Source of the DNA: Brachybacterium paraconglomeratum
Lineage (GTDB): Bacteria > Actinomycetota > Actinomycetes > Actinomycetales > Dermabacteraceae
Assembly (NCBI RefSeq): GCF_003994255.1
Contig: NZ_ML133852.1
Span: 124,001-188,000 of the forward strand
Reading direction: 5' to 3'
DNA length: 64,000 nucleotides
Shown: piece after piece, positions 8,606-18,836 of the stretch
Numbering within the stretch: position 1 is the stretch's first letter
How the letters are laid out: every line of letters starts with the position of its first letter
Notes under the pieces: model-generated
Told to the model about the DNA's origin: nothing
The model's database searches: none
Seen by the model: the letters and a program-made list of their open reading frames with translations, nothing else
Program-made: the position numbers and the translations under genes

Positions 8606-10054
8606 TCAGCCGTCGGCCGCGACGTCGCTGGCCTCCCCCCGCCGTCCCAGGCGCAGCTGGTCCATGTCCTCCAGCTCGCGGCCCTTCGTCTCGGGGACCC
8701 ACCGCGCCACGAACAGCAGGCTCAGCAGTGCGAAGGCCGCATACAGGCCGTAGGCGAAGCTCAGGCCGATCTCCGAGAGCGTCGGGAAGGTCGCCGAGAC
8801 CGCCCAGTTCGCGCCCCACTGGGCCGCGGCCGCGACCGCGAGGGCCGAGGCGCGGATCCGGTTGGGGAAGATCTCGCCCAGCAGCACCCAGACCAGCGGG
8901 CCCCACGTGGTGCCGAAGAACATCACGAAGGCGTTGGCGCTGATCAGCGCCACGGTCGACCACGGATCGGGCAGCGACACCGACTCCGCCCCGGCCGCCG
9001 TCTCCCCGAAGGAGAAGGCCAGCGCCATGAGTCCCAGCGACACCGTCATGCCCGCCGAGCCGACGAGCAGCATGACGCGGCGGCCCACCCTGTCCACCAG
9101 CAGGATCGCGATGATCGTCGCGACGATGTTCATCACCGAGGTGATGGTGGAGGTCAGCAGCGCCTGGGACTCGTCGAAGCCGACCGACTGCCACAGCGTG
9201 GTCGAGTAGTAGAAGATCACGTTGATGCCCACGAGCTGCTGGAACAGCGACAGCGCGATCCCCAGCCACACGATCGGCAGCAGCCCGAAGCGGCCGCCGA
9301 GCAGGTCCCGCAGGCTCTCCCGGCTCTCCCGCTCCAGGGAGTGGCTGATCTGCTCGATCTTGAGATTCACGTCGAGCTCGCCGGTGAAGTCGTAGAGCAC
9401 CTTCGAGGCCTTGTCCCGCTCGCCCTTGCCGATGAGATAGCGCGGCGACTCCGGCAGGAACAGGGCCATCACGCCGTAGACCGCGGCGGGCACGGCCTCG
9501 ATCATGAACATCCAGCGCCAGGCGGCGACCCCGAACCAGTAGGACTCCGCGGCGCCGCCGGCGGTGTTCGCGATCACCGCATTGGACAGCAGCGCCGTGA
9601 AGATGCCCAGCACGATCGCGAGCTGCTGCAGCGAGCCGAGGCGCCCGCGGTATCTCGCGGGTGCGACCTCGGCGATGTAGGCCGGGGCGATGACGCTCGC
9701 GGCGCCGACGCCGAGCCCGCCCACGAGGCGCCACACGATCAGGTCCCACACCCCGAAGGCGAGCCCCGAGCCGATCGCGGAGACGAAGAACAGGATCGCG
9801 GCGATGACCATCACCGGGATGCGGCCGAAGCGGTTGGCGAGGGAGCCCGCGAACCAGGCACCCACGGCGCACCCGAGCAGCGCGGAGGAGACGGCGAAGC
9901 CGGTCAGGCCCGCCCCGAGCGAGAACTCCGCGGAGAGGGCACCGACGGCGCCGTTGATCACCGAGGTGTCGAAGCCGAAGAGGAAGCCGCCGACGGCCGC
10001 GGCGATGCTGATCCCGACCACCTTCGGGTTGAGGGTCTGTGCGGGTGCGCTCAT
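8606..10054 (-). CDS. MFS sugar porter (sugar/proton symporter)
   Basis: The 482-residue protein shows the sugar-porter signatures: GFDTSVINGA after TM1, RFGRIPV between TM2 and TM3, PESPRYL at the end of the first half, DRVGRR between TM8 and TM9 and PETKGRELE after TM12. Twelve hydrophobic helices are readable. It should import a sugar with protons, but specificity is unknown. I chose the ATG at 10054 because GAGGAG lies 9 bases upstream; the in-frame ATG at 10063 abuts that site. TACGGT at 10105-10110 on the minus strand is a likely -10 with a leader of about 44 nt. It converges with the transketolase gene, leaving 30 bp between stops. Confidence 0.9.
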   Translation of the reverse strand: MSAPAQTLNPKVVGISIAAAVGGFLFGFDTSVINGAVGALSAEFSLGAGLTGFAVSSALLGCAVGAWFAGSLANRFGRIPVMVIAAILFFVSAIGSGLAFGVWDLIVWRLVGGLGVGAASVIAPAYIAEVAPARYRGRLGSLQQLAIVLGIFTALLSNAVIANTAGGAAESYWFGVAAWRWMFMIEAVPAAVYGVMALFLPESPRYLIGKGERDKASKVLYDFTGELDVNLKIEQISHSLERESRESLRDLLGGRFGLLPIVWLGIALSLFQQLVGINVIFYYSTTLWQSVGFDESQALLTSTITSVMNIVATIIAILLVDRVGRRVMLLVGSAGMTVSLGLMALAFSFGETAAGAESVSLPDPWSTVALISANAFVMFFGTTWGPLVWVLLGEIFPNRIRASALAVAAAAQWGANWAVSATFPTLSEIGLSFAYGLYAAFALLSLLFVARWVPETKGRELEDMDQLRLGRRGEASDVAADG

Positions 10055-10190
10055 GGGGACCATCTCCTCGGGTCGGCGTCCGACGCATCGTCCAGGTGCT
10101 GGTCACCGTACACCTCCGAGGGCCGACGAGGACTGCTCCTCATCCGCTGCGCCGCACCTGCTCCGCATAGTCGTCGAGGATCGCCAGGAG

Positions 10191-10232
10191 GCCCTGTAGT
10201 CACACTTTCCTCCGAAAGTGTTACTACAGGGC
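10191..10232. terminator. 42-bp near-perfect hairpin downstream of metG
   Basis: Two 19-base arms (10191-10209 and 10214-10232) pair with one mismatch around a 4-base loop. It lies about 37 bp beyond the metG stop and upstream of the sugar porter. It has no U-tract on either strand, and its AT-rich inner stem (ACACTTTC with GAAAGTGT) contrasts with the GC-rich genome. A terminator or processing hairpin for metG is most likely. Confidence 0.6.
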
Positions 10233-10269
10233 GGTCGTGGTCACGGTTCCCGCTCCGCAGCCGGAGGGA

Positions 10270-12075
10270 TCAGGCCTCGTCGGCGGCCTCCGCCTCGAGC
10301 CTCTCGAGCTCCTGCTCGGCCACGGCCGGGTCGAGCTTGACGAAGATCGGGGTCGGCTTCACGACGGTCTGCCCCACGGTCACCGGGCGGTGCTCCCAGG
10401 CGGGCACGGCCGTGTAGTCGCCGGTGATGATCGGGTAGCCCGGGCCGCCGTCGAGGTCTTCGACCTCGTCGATGCGGGGCATCGGGGCGATCTCCCGGTC
10501 CCCGCCGAGCGCCTTCTCCACGGCGTTGGCCGAGTGGGGGAGGAAGGGGGCGAGCATCGTGTTGAGATCGGTGACCGCCTGGGCGAGCACGTGCAGCACG
10601 GTGAGCAGGCGCGGACGCTGCTCCTCGGCCTTCATCTTGAACGGCTCTGTGCGGGAGACGTAGGCGTTCGCCTCGGCCACCAGGCGCATGATCTCCGCGA
10701 TCGCGGCGCGCTGGCGGTGACTCTCGATGAGCTTCCCGACGGTCGTGAAGCCCGTGCGGATCTGGTCGAGCAGCGCGGTGTCGACGTCCTCGAGCTCGCC
10801 GGCGGCCGGGATCTCCCCGACGTTCTTCGCGATCATCGCGGCGGTGCGGTTGACGAGATTGCCCCAGCCGGCGACCAGCTCGTTGTTGGTGCGGGAGACG
10901 AAGTCGACCCAGGTGAAGTCCGCGTCGTGGTTCTCGGGGCCCGCGGCGGAGATGAAGTAGCGCAGCGCATCGGGCTGGTAGCGCTCGAGCACGTCGCGCA
11001 CATAGATGACGATCCCCTTGGAGGAGGAGAACTTCTTGCCCTCCATCGTGAGGAACTCGGAGGAGACGACCTCGGTGGGCAGGGTCAGCTCGCCGAAGCG
11101 GCCGGGCTCGCCGCCCTTGTCGCCCTCGCCGTTCTGGGCGATCATCTCCGCCGGCCAGATCTGCGAGTGGAAGACGATGTTGTCCTTGCCCATGAAGTAG
11201 TAGGCGAGGGTCTCGGGATCGTTCCACCAGCGGCGCCACGCCTCGGGGTCCCCGGAGCGGCGCGCCCACTCGATCGAGGCGGAGAGATAGCCGATCACCG
11301 CGTCGAACCAGACGTACAGGCGCTTGTTCGGCTGGTCCTCCCAACCCGGGACCGGGATGCCCCAGTCGATGTCGCGGGTCATCGCACGGGGCTTGATGTC
11401 CTCGAGGATGTTCTGGCTGAACCGGATCACGTTCGGGCGCCACAGACCGGTCGCCTCCCGCTCGTCGAGCCAGCGGCCGAGCTCCGCGGCGAGCGCCGGC
11501 AGGTCGAGGAACCAGTGCGAGGTCTCGATGAACTCCGGGGTCTCGCCGTTGATGCGGGAGACCGGGTCGATGAGATCCGTCGGGTCCAGCTGATTGCCGC
11601 AGTTGTCGCACTGGTCGCCGCGCGCGCCGCCCGCGCCGCAGATCGGGCAGGTGCCCTCGATGTAGCGATCGGGGAGGGTGCGGCCGGTCGACGGGGAGAT
11701 CGCGCCCGAGGTGGTCTGCTCGATCATGTAGCCGTTGTCCCGCACGGCGACGAACATGTCCTGCACCACCTGGTAGTGGTTGCGGGTCGTGGTGCGGGTG
11801 AACAGGTCGTAGGACAGGCCGAGCGCGACCAGGTCCTCGACGATGAGCCGGTTGTTGCGGTCGGCGAGCTCGCGGGCGGAGATGCCCTCCTTGTCGGCCT
11901 CGACGAGGATCGGCGTGCCGTGCTCGTCGGTGCCGGAGACCATGAGCACGTCGTGGCCCGCCATCCGCATGTAGCGCGAGAAGACGTCGGAGGGGACGCC
12001 GAAGCCGGCGACGTGGCCGATGTGGCGGGGACCGTTGGCGTACGGCCAGGCGACCGCGGACAGGACTGTGCTCAT
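10270..12075 (-). CDS. metG: Methionyl-tRNA synthetase
   Basis: The 601-residue class I synthetase charges tRNA-Met in the cytoplasm. H18IGH21 is the HIGH motif and K348FSSSKG354 the KMSKS equivalent, with Phe and Ser substitutions seen in other actinobacteria. One zinc knuckle is formed by C143, C146, C156 and C159. The anticodon-binding helical domain follows, and there is no C-terminal Trbp111-like dimerisation domain. The start is unusual: TAGAAT ends 8 nt upstream and no Shine-Dalgarno sequence exists, so the mRNA is probably leaderless. A strong hairpin follows the stop. Confidence 0.97.
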   Translation of the reverse strand: MSTVLSAVAWPYANGPRHIGHVAGFGVPSDVFSRYMRMAGHDVLMVSGTDEHGTPILVEADKEGISARELADRNNRLIVEDLVALGLSYDLFTRTTTRNHYQVVQDMFVAVRDNGYMIEQTTSGAISPSTGRTLPDRYIEGTCPICGAGGARGDQCDNCGNQLDPTDLIDPVSRINGETPEFIETSHWFLDLPALAAELGRWLDEREATGLWRPNVIRFSQNILEDIKPRAMTRDIDWGIPVPGWEDQPNKRLYVWFDAVIGYLSASIEWARRSGDPEAWRRWWNDPETLAYYFMGKDNIVFHSQIWPAEMIAQNGEGDKGGEPGRFGELTLPTEVVSSEFLTMEGKKFSSSKGIVIYVRDVLERYQPDALRYFISAAGPENHDADFTWVDFVSRTNNELVAGWGNLVNRTAAMIAKNVGEIPAAGELEDVDTALLDQIRTGFTTVGKLIESHRQRAAIAEIMRLVAEANAYVSRTEPFKMKAEEQRPRLLTVLHVLAQAVTDLNTMLAPFLPHSANAVEKALGGDREIAPMPRIDEVEDLDGGPGYPIITGDYTAVPAWEHRPVTVGQTVVKPTPIFVKLDPAVAEQELERLEAEAADEA

Positions 12076-12083
12076 GGGATCCG

Positions 12084-12089
12084 ATTCTA
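12084..12089 (-). promoter_or_regulatory. Candidate -10 hexamer TAGAAT of metG
   Basis: TAGAAT on the minus strand ends 8 nt before the metG ATG. It overlaps the stop codon of the HAD remnant, so the promoter appears to sit on the tail of a decayed gene. Confidence 0.5.
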
Positions 12090-12245
12090 GGGGAGGCGGG
12101 GCGCGGCGCGTTCCGTCCCCGATGCGCGGTGCAGCACCGCGTGCCATCCGCACCTCGCCGCGGCCTGGACGTGACGGGGCGAGTCGTCCAGGAACGCGAT
12201 CCGCTCCGGCAAACGATGTGCGCCGTGCCGTCGGAGGACATCCGC
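12087..12245 (-). pseudogene. C-terminal remnant of a HAD-superfamily hydrolase
   Basis: A 52-codon reading frame with no start codon in context encodes [15 protein letters not shown] followed by [10 protein letters not shown]. This is the motif IV block of HAD hydrolases (two aspartates, then the region in which a glycine precedes a Trp/His). An in-frame TGA lies immediately upstream, and I find no HAD motifs I-III in the 140 bp before it. It is best read as a decayed gene end. The rest of the 316-bp gap between metG and the DUF817 gene holds no other convincing gene. Confidence 0.5.
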
Positions 12246-12391
12246 TCATCGTAGGCGCGGGGTGCGGCGTCGGGGCCGACCACGACGGCGCCGCTGCCGT
12301 CGGCCCGACTCCTCAGGAGCTCCCCGTCCTCTCCCCGGAACGCCCACGACGTCTCGCGAGGACCTGCGCATCGCGCGACGAGACTGGGCGG

Positions 12392-13273
12392 ATGACCCCT
12401 GACCGTGTCCCCTTCACCCCGCTCGAGGAGCGGATCGATCGGTGGGCGCAGCGCCGCACCTCGACCCTCGCGACCGCGGGCGGGATGAGGCGGGCCCGCC
12501 TCGTCGAGCTCGTCGTGTTCGGCCTCAAGCAGGCCTGGGCGTGCGTGTTCGGAGCGGTGATGCTCGTGCTGCTGGTGACCGCGCGAGTGCTGTACCCGGA
12601 CGATGCGCCGCTCGCTCGCGCCGACGCGCTCGTCCTCGCGGCGGTCGCGGTGCAGGTCGCGATGCTCGCCCTGCGCCTGGAGAGCCTGCGGGAGATGGGC
12701 GTGATCGCTCTCTTCCACCTGGTCGGGACCGCGATGGAGGTGTTCAAGACGGCGGTCGGATCCTGGGCCTACGAGACCGACGGACTCCTGCGGATCGGCG
12801 AGGTGCCGCTGTACACAGGGTTCATGTACGCGGCCGTCGGCTCCTACATGGTGCGCGTGATGCGCCTGTTCGACCTGCGCTTCACCCGCTACCCGCCGCT
12901 GCTCGCGACCGCTGCGCTGGCAGCGGCGATCTACGCGAACTTCTTCACCCACCACTACCTGCCCGACGCCCGCTGGGTGCTGCTCGCGGCGATGCTGCTG
13001 CTCTACGGGCGGTGCGCGATGTCGCTGCGCGTCCATCGCCGGGCGCCCTGGCGGCGGATGCCCGTGATCGCCGCCTTCCTCGGCGTCGCGGGGCTGCTGT
13101 GGGTCGCGGAGAACGTCGGCACCGCCGCCGGGGCGTGGATCTACCCTCATCAGCGCGCGGGCTGGGAGCTCGTGCCGGCCTCGAAGTTCGTCTCCTGGCT
13201 GCTGCTGATGATGGTGTCGGTCGTGCTCGTCACGCTCGTGCATCGGCCGCGGAGGCCGGAACGGGCTCAGTGA
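12392..13273 (+). CDS. DUF817 family integral membrane protein
   Basis: The 293-residue protein matches the DUF817 pattern: a short cytoplasmic N-terminus, FGLKQAWACVFG starting the first helix, then about eight helices. RLESLREMGVI and HLVGTAMEVFKTAVGSW lie between helices 3 and 4, and VPLYTGFMYAAVGSYMVR around helix 5. The family has no known biochemical role. The gene lacks an obvious Shine-Dalgarno sequence; GAGACT ending 6 nt before the ATG may be a weak -10 element. Its last 7 bases overlap the end of the convergent DUF899 gene. Confidence 0.85.
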   Translation: MTPDRVPFTPLEERIDRWAQRRTSTLATAGGMRRARLVELVVFGLKQAWACVFGAVMLVLLVTARVLYPDDAPLARADALVLAAVAVQVAMLALRLESLREMGVIALFHLVGTAMEVFKTAVGSWAYETDGLLRIGEVPLYTGFMYAAVGSYMVRVMRLFDLRFTRYPPLLATAALAAAIYANFFTHHYLPDARWVLLAAMLLLYGRCAMSLRVHRRAPWRRMPVIAAFLGVAGLLWVAENVGTAAGAWIYPHQRAGWELVPASKFVSWLLLMMVSVVLVTLVHRPRRPERAQ

Positions 13274-14079
13274 TGCATGCCGGTGCGGCCGAGGGTGGTC
13301 TGCGCGGTCGCACCGGGGCGCGTCCACTGCGCCGCCGGCCGGCCCGTCGGCCCCCAGGTGGGGTTCCCGTCGACGTCGGTGCGCCAGAACCAGCAGGCGT
13401 CGCGCTCGGCGATGCGCCCCGCGGGCATGTCCTGCCAGGCCTCGCGCCGGCCGAAGGCGGTCAGGTCCAGCAGTGCGAGGGTCGGATCGGAGATCTCCGT
13501 GCCGCGCCCGGTGATCGCGTAGGTGAGGAAGACGCGGTCGCCCTCGCGCACATAGCACTGCAGGTAGCCCATGTCGCCTCCGATCGGCGGGGCGGTCTCC
13601 CGGACCGAGAACCACGGCTCGGTGTAGCCCATGAACGCCACGAACGGCGCGACCTCCTCCCAGGCGCCGGTGGTGAGGATCGCGAAGGACACGCCGGCGG
13701 CGCGCAGATAGGTCGCATCGTGCAGATGCCAGGCGGTCATCGTGCAGCCCTCGCACTGGCCCTGGTGCGGCGCGCCGTCCCACCACATGTGCTGGTAGAC
13801 GAGCAGCTCGTCGCGCCCCTCGAAGAGGCTGCGGAAGGGGACCGGCCCGTCGGCGCCGACCACCTCGGCGTCGCCGTCGACCTCGAGCATCGGCATGCGG
13901 CGGCGCTTCGCGGCGAGGGCGTCGCCGGCGCGGGTGTGCGCCTTCTCCTCGAGCAGCAGCTCGGCGCGGGCGGCCTCCCAGGTCTCCCGGTCCACCACCT
14001 CGGGCAGGCCGGGACCGGGAGCGCCGGCGCCGTCGGCAGGAACGTCGTCGGCAGGGATCCTGTGCGGACGGTCGGTCAT
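13267..14079 (-). CDS. DUF899 family thioredoxin-like protein
   Basis: The 270-residue protein carries the DUF899 hallmarks: YQHMWWDGAPHQGQCEGCTM with a CxxC pair at C109 and C112, the block FMGYTEPWFSV, and a WFWRTD ending. The fold is predicted to be thioredoxin-like. The family's substrate is unknown, and the cysteine pair could be redox active. A GGAGGCGAC site sits before the ATG. The start is divergent from the leader peptide of the ABC-F gene, with 150 bp between. Confidence 0.85.
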   Translation of the reverse strand: MTDRPHRIPADDVPADGAGAPGPGLPEVVDRETWEAARAELLLEEKAHTRAGDALAAKRRRMPMLEVDGDAEVVGADGPVPFRSLFEGRDELLVYQHMWWDGAPHQGQCEGCTMTAWHLHDATYLRAAGVSFAILTTGAWEEVAPFVAFMGYTEPWFSVRETAPPIGGDMGYLQCYVREGDRVFLTYAITGRGTEISDPTLALLDLTAFGRREAWQDMPAGRIAERDACWFWRTDVDGNPTWGPTGRPAAQWTRPGATAQTTLGRTGMHH

Positions 14080-14193
14080 GTCGCCTCCAGCGGATCGCGC
14101 GTCGGACGGCGGTGCCCGGCGCGCTCCACCACGAGTCAAGCACCGCTCGGGGCTCGGGGGGAAGGCCTCGGGCGTCGACCGGGCGGAAATCGG

Positions 14194-14223
14194 GTGACAG
14201 CGCCGCCGGGTCGCTCCTACGGT
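14194..14223 (+). promoter_or_regulatory. Promoter for the ABC-F leader transcript
   Basis: GTGACA (14194-14199) and TACGGT (14218-14223) are separated by 18 nt. The hexamer ends 6 nt before the ATG of an 18-codon leader ORF, so that ORF would be read from a leaderless message. Confidence 0.5.
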
Positions 14224-14229
14224 GGCCCC

Positions 14230-14286
14230 ATGACGACCTGCTTCCTCGGCACCTGCGCCATCGCGCGCCCCCGCGCCCGCCGCTGA
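14230..14286 (+). CDS. Putative 18-aa regulatory leader peptide of the ABC-F gene
   Basis: The ORF encodes MTTCFLGTCAIARPRARR and ends at a TGA 99 nt before the ABC-F start. The tail contains two overlapping Arg-X-Arg motifs (R13-P-R15 and R15-A-R17), the pattern known to arrest macrolide-bound ribosomes in erm leader peptides. Its stop lies in a small hairpin (CGCCG with CGGCG). A drug-stalled ribosome could therefore alter downstream folding. Position, size and motif are seen; the sensing role is inferred from known attenuation of antibiotic-resistance ABC-F and erm genes. Confidence 0.5.
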   Translation: MTTCFLGTCAIARPRARR

Positions 14287-14328
14287 CGGCGGCGCCCCTC
14301 CACCACCCCGCGCTGCCGTCCGGACCTC

Positions 14329-14357
14329 CACCGGGCGGCGATCCGCCGTGCCCGGTG
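14329..14357 (+). promoter_or_regulatory. Attenuator-like hairpin between leader peptide and ABC-F gene
   Basis: CACCGGGCGGCG pairs with CGCC and GCCCGGTG across a 3-base loop with a 2-base bulge. It ends 28 nt before the ABC-F start and just before its GGAAGG ribosome-binding site. No U-tract follows, so action on translation or Rho-type termination is as likely as intrinsic termination. Confidence 0.4.
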
Positions 14358-14385
14358 ACACCCACCACCGGAAGGCACCCGAACC

Positions 14386-15999
<1,614 letters not shown>

Positions 16000-16001
16000 C
16001 C

Positions 16002-17390
16002 ATGAGCAACGAAGGACTCGCCGCAGCGCAGCAGAAGATGAAGGACGCAGGGGTCGCGCAGACCGCGATCGACGTCTTCTCCCACTACTACGGGCAGCTC
16101 GAGGAGGGGGTGACCGGCACGATCCCCGAGGACACGATCGAGCCGTACCTGGACCCCACCCACCTCGACGACGTGAAGATCGACGTGGCCGAGGCGAAGA
16201 AGGTCTTCGACAAGCTCGCGATCATCAACCTCAACGGCGGCCTCGGCACCTCCATGGGGCTGGACCGGGCGAAGTCGCTGCTGCCCGTGCGGGACGGGAA
16301 GAGCTTCCTGGACCTCATCGTCGAGCAGGTCCTCGCCGCCCGCCGCGGCACGAACTCGCGCCTGCCGCTGATCTTCATGAACTCCTTCCGCACCCGCGAG
16401 GACACCCTCGAGGTGCTCTCGAAGTACCCCGACCTGCCCGTCGGCGACCTGCCGCTGGACTTCCTGCAGAACAAGGAGCCCAAGCTCCGCACCGACGACC
16501 TCACCCCCGTCGAGTGGGAGGCGGACCCCGACCTCGAGTGGTGCCCGCCCGGCCACGGCGACATCTACACCGCCCTGCAGACCTCGGGCCTGCTCCAGCA
16601 GCTGCTCGACGCCGGCTTCAAGTACGCCTCGGTTTCCAACTCCGACAACCTCGGCACCGTGCCGAGCCCGGTGCTCGCCGCCTGGTTCGCCTCCACTGGC
16701 GCGCCCTACGCCGCCGAGCTGTGCCGCCGCACCCCCGCGGACCGCAAGGGCGGCCACCTCGCGGTGCGGAAGTCCGACGGGCGGCTCATCCTGCGCGACA
16801 CCGCGCAGACCCCGACGGAGGAGATGGACTACTTCACCGACGAGCACCGCCACCCGTTCTTCCACACCAACAACCTGTGGTGGGACCTCGAGCAGCTCGA
16901 CGCGATCCTCAAGGAGAAGGGTGGCGTCATGGGCCTGCCGCTGATCCGGAACGAGAAGACCGTGGACCCCTCCGACAAGTCCTCCACGCCCGTCTACCAG
17001 ATCGAGTCCGCGATGGGCGCCGCGATCGAGGTGTTCGACGGCGCGACCGCGATCGTGGTGGGCCGCGACCGGTTCCTGCCCGTGAAGGCCACCAGCGACC
17101 TGTTCCTGATCCGCTCCGACGCCTACGCGCTCGACGAGCGGAACGCCCTGGTCCAGCAGGTTCAGAGCGTGCCGTCGGTCTCCCTGGAGTCCGGCTCCTA
17201 CAAGCTGATCCAGGACTTCGAGCTCCGCTTCCCGCAGGGCGTGCCCTCGCTCAAGGAGGCCACGAGCCTGGACGTGCAGGGCGACTGGACCTTCGGGGCC
17301 GACGTCGAGATCGTGGGCGAGGCCGTGCTCGGCGAGGAGGGCGGCGAGGTGCCCGAGGGCGCCCGCGTCGGCACCCCCGCCGCCGGCTGA
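16002..17390 (+). CDS. UTP--glucose-1-phosphate uridylyltransferase, UGP2 (eukaryote-like) family
   Basis: The 462-residue enzyme belongs to the UDPGP family, not the shorter bacterial GalU family (about 300 residues). The nucleotide loop NLNGGLGTSMG begins at residue 76 and is followed by the lysine of RAKSLLPV. The substrate regions FMNSFRT, CPPGHGDIY, VSNSDNLG and HTNNLW are all present. It makes UDP-glucose for cell-envelope and trehalose or galactose metabolism. UGP2-type enzymes also occur in bifidobacteria and other actinobacteria. It starts 2 bases after the ABC-F stop. The tail is rich in Glu and Gly and lacks a long beta-helix extension. Confidence 0.9.
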   Translation: MSNEGLAAAQQKMKDAGVAQTAIDVFSHYYGQLEEGVTGTIPEDTIEPYLDPTHLDDVKIDVAEAKKVFDKLAIINLNGGLGTSMGLDRAKSLLPVRDGKSFLDLIVEQVLAARRGTNSRLPLIFMNSFRTREDTLEVLSKYPDLPVGDLPLDFLQNKEPKLRTDDLTPVEWEADPDLEWCPPGHGDIYTALQTSGLLQQLLDAGFKYASVSNSDNLGTVPSPVLAAWFASTGAPYAAELCRRTPADRKGGHLAVRKSDGRLILRDTAQTPTEEMDYFTDEHRHPFFHTNNLWWDLEQLDAILKEKGGVMGLPLIRNEKTVDPSDKSSTPVYQIESAMGAAIEVFDGATAIVVGRDRFLPVKATSDLFLIRSDAYALDERNALVQQVQSVPSVSLESGSYKLIQDFELRFPQGVPSLKEATSLDVQGDWTFGADVEIVGEAVLGEEGGEVPEGARVGTPAAG

Positions 17391-17485
17391 CCCCGGCCGG
17401 GCGGGGGCCGTCGGCTCCGGGCCGGCTCGCACCGAACCAGCCGCCTCGTCGGCCCCGACCGAGCCGCCGCCCGTCCACTGGCACG

Positions 17486-17544
17486 TCGAGTGGCAGCTTT
17501 CGACCGGTATCACTGAGCGATACCGGTTGAAGCCTGCCACTCGA
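17486..17544. repeat. 59-bp palindromic element, copy 1 (left)
   Basis: Two arms of about 26 bases starting TCGAGTGGCAG and ending CCGGTATC pair with three mismatches around a 7-base loop. Its reverse complement matches copy 2 at 18837-18897 with only about four differences, including an identical loop. The match extends outward to GGCAC at 17480-17484. It lies in the 317-bp gap between the pyrophosphorylase gene and the AbiEi/DUF559-like gene. The rest of that gap shows no gene. Confidence 0.85.
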
Positions 17545-17707
17545 TCTGTGTACAGGGACGCACAGGGGTGGGGCACGACCCTCAGCGTCGGAGTTCCGGA
17601 GCACCGCCGGGCCGGCGTGGTGGGGAGGAGACGTCTCCGTCGAGCCGTGAGCAGGCCGTTGTGGATGCCTGGGACGGTTCGGTGCGACGACGGCCGATGC
17701 TGTCGTC

Positions 17708-18736
17708 ATGTCCCGCGCTCCGAGTCCTCTGCCCGAGACATTGCGATACGCCATCTTCTCCACCGCCGAGGCGCTGGCGGCCGGGGTGGACCCGACGCGG
17801 CTGACACGCAGCGACCTCCGGCCGCTGGTCCGAGGTCTCTGGGCGAGAGCAGACCGGACAGTCACCGAACGCGAGATCGTCGCCGCCCTGTGCAGGGTCG
17901 ATCCGACGGCCTTCGCGGCAGGGCTCACGGCGGCGCGACTGTGGGGGATGCCCCTGCCCGGCGTCTTCTCGATGCCGGTGACCGAACCTCCCAGGCAGGC
18001 TCACGTGGTCGTGGGCTCGGAGATCCTTCCTCCGCGCGACGGTGCTGTCGACAGACGGCTCCACATGGCCACACCCGGTAGGCGCCGGCAGGGCACCCGG
18101 CTTGTGCGCTGGAGTCGTGTGGAGGCGGAGACGGTGGGGCTCCTCGAGGCGCGGAACGGTCCGGCTGTCCGCCTCGTGTCCCGGGTCGGGACCTTCCTCA
18201 GCCTGGGCGCCGTCCTCGACGTCGGTGCGCTGGTGGCGATAGGTGACCACCTCGTCCGACGCCCGCGTCAGGAGTACGAGGGACGGTCCCGGCCGTACGC
18301 CACGATCCCCGAGCTCGTCGCTGCGGCAGACGGCCACCGTGGTCGAGGCGCTCGCCGGGTGCGCGAGGCGATCGCACAGGTGAGGATGTCCAGCGATTCC
18401 CCGCCGGAGACCGCGCTGCGTCTCGCGATGGTCGCCGCCGGGCTGCCGGAGCCGCTCGCGAATGCCCCGGCACGTCAGGAGTGCGCGGGAGGGGAGGTCG
18501 TCGAGCTCGGCGAGCCGGATCTCCACTGGCCGCAGTGGAAGCTCGCGCTCGAGCACGAAGGTCCGTCCCATCTGCACCGCCGTCAGCAGGACCGCGACAT
18601 CGATCGAGGGGACCGGCGACGGGATGCGGGGTGGGTGGAACTGCGCACGACGGCGAAGGATCTTCGCGCCGGCTGCGCTCCGGCAGTGACGAAGGTGCGT
18701 CGCGAGCTGGTGCGGGGCGGGTGGCGGCCGGGTTGA
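17708..18736 (+). CDS. AbiEi-like/DUF559-type hypothetical protein (possible VSR-fold endonuclease)
   Basis: The 342-residue protein resembles the large actinobacterial families annotated as AbiEi antitoxin-domain or DUF559 proteins. The N-terminal third (about 10-80) looks like a winged-helix segment: Ser/Thr-rich start, LTRSDLRPLVRGLWARA, then ALTAARLWG-like text around 70-80. The C-terminus (about 270-335) has the DUF559 pattern PDLHWPQWKLALEHEG, a QQDRDIDRGDRRRDAGW stretch and VELRTTAKDL, which resembles VSR-type nuclease cores. Function is not known. It has no cognate AbiEii-type toxin beside it. It is bracketed by two inverted copies of a 59-61 bp palindrome and read toward putA. The ATG was chosen because the N-terminal domain begins directly after it. 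Confidence 0.65.
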   Translation: MSRAPSPLPETLRYAIFSTAEALAAGVDPTRLTRSDLRPLVRGLWARADRTVTEREIVAALCRVDPTAFAAGLTAARLWGMPLPGVFSMPVTEPPRQAHVVVGSEILPPRDGAVDRRLHMATPGRRRQGTRLVRWSRVEAETVGLLEARNGPAVRLVSRVGTFLSLGAVLDVGALVAIGDHLVRRPRQEYEGRSRPYATIPELVAAADGHRGRGARRVREAIAQVRMSSDSPPETALRLAMVAAGLPEPLANAPARQECAGGEVVELGEPDLHWPQWKLALEHEGPSHLHRRQQDRDIDRGDRRRDAGWVELRTTAKDLRAGCAPAVTKVRRELVRGGWRPG

Positions 18737-18836
18737 GCGCGGCTCGCTGCTGGGTGGACAGCGGCGCGCCGCGGGGCTGAGCCGGGCGTCCAGCCGCTCC
18801 TCGGCGGAAAGGTGGGTGTGGAGGCCCGCCGACGAG

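Noticed and set aside
12250..12391. Further coding remnant upstream of the HAD tail (minus strand, frame with [17 protein letters not shown])
   Set aside because: The text looks faintly protein-like, but has no start or recognisable family and overlaps the DUF817 promoter; not enough to call.
10241..14368. A 1375-codon open frame on the minus strand
   Set aside because: It runs antisense or out of frame through metG, DUF817 and DUF899 genes and shows only Arg/Pro/Gly-rich text; GC-rich codon bias makes such shadows.
17708..18736. Complete AbiE toxin-antitoxin pair
   Set aside because: Only the AbiEi-like side is present and no nucleotidyltransferase toxin gene follows; the next gene is convergent putA.
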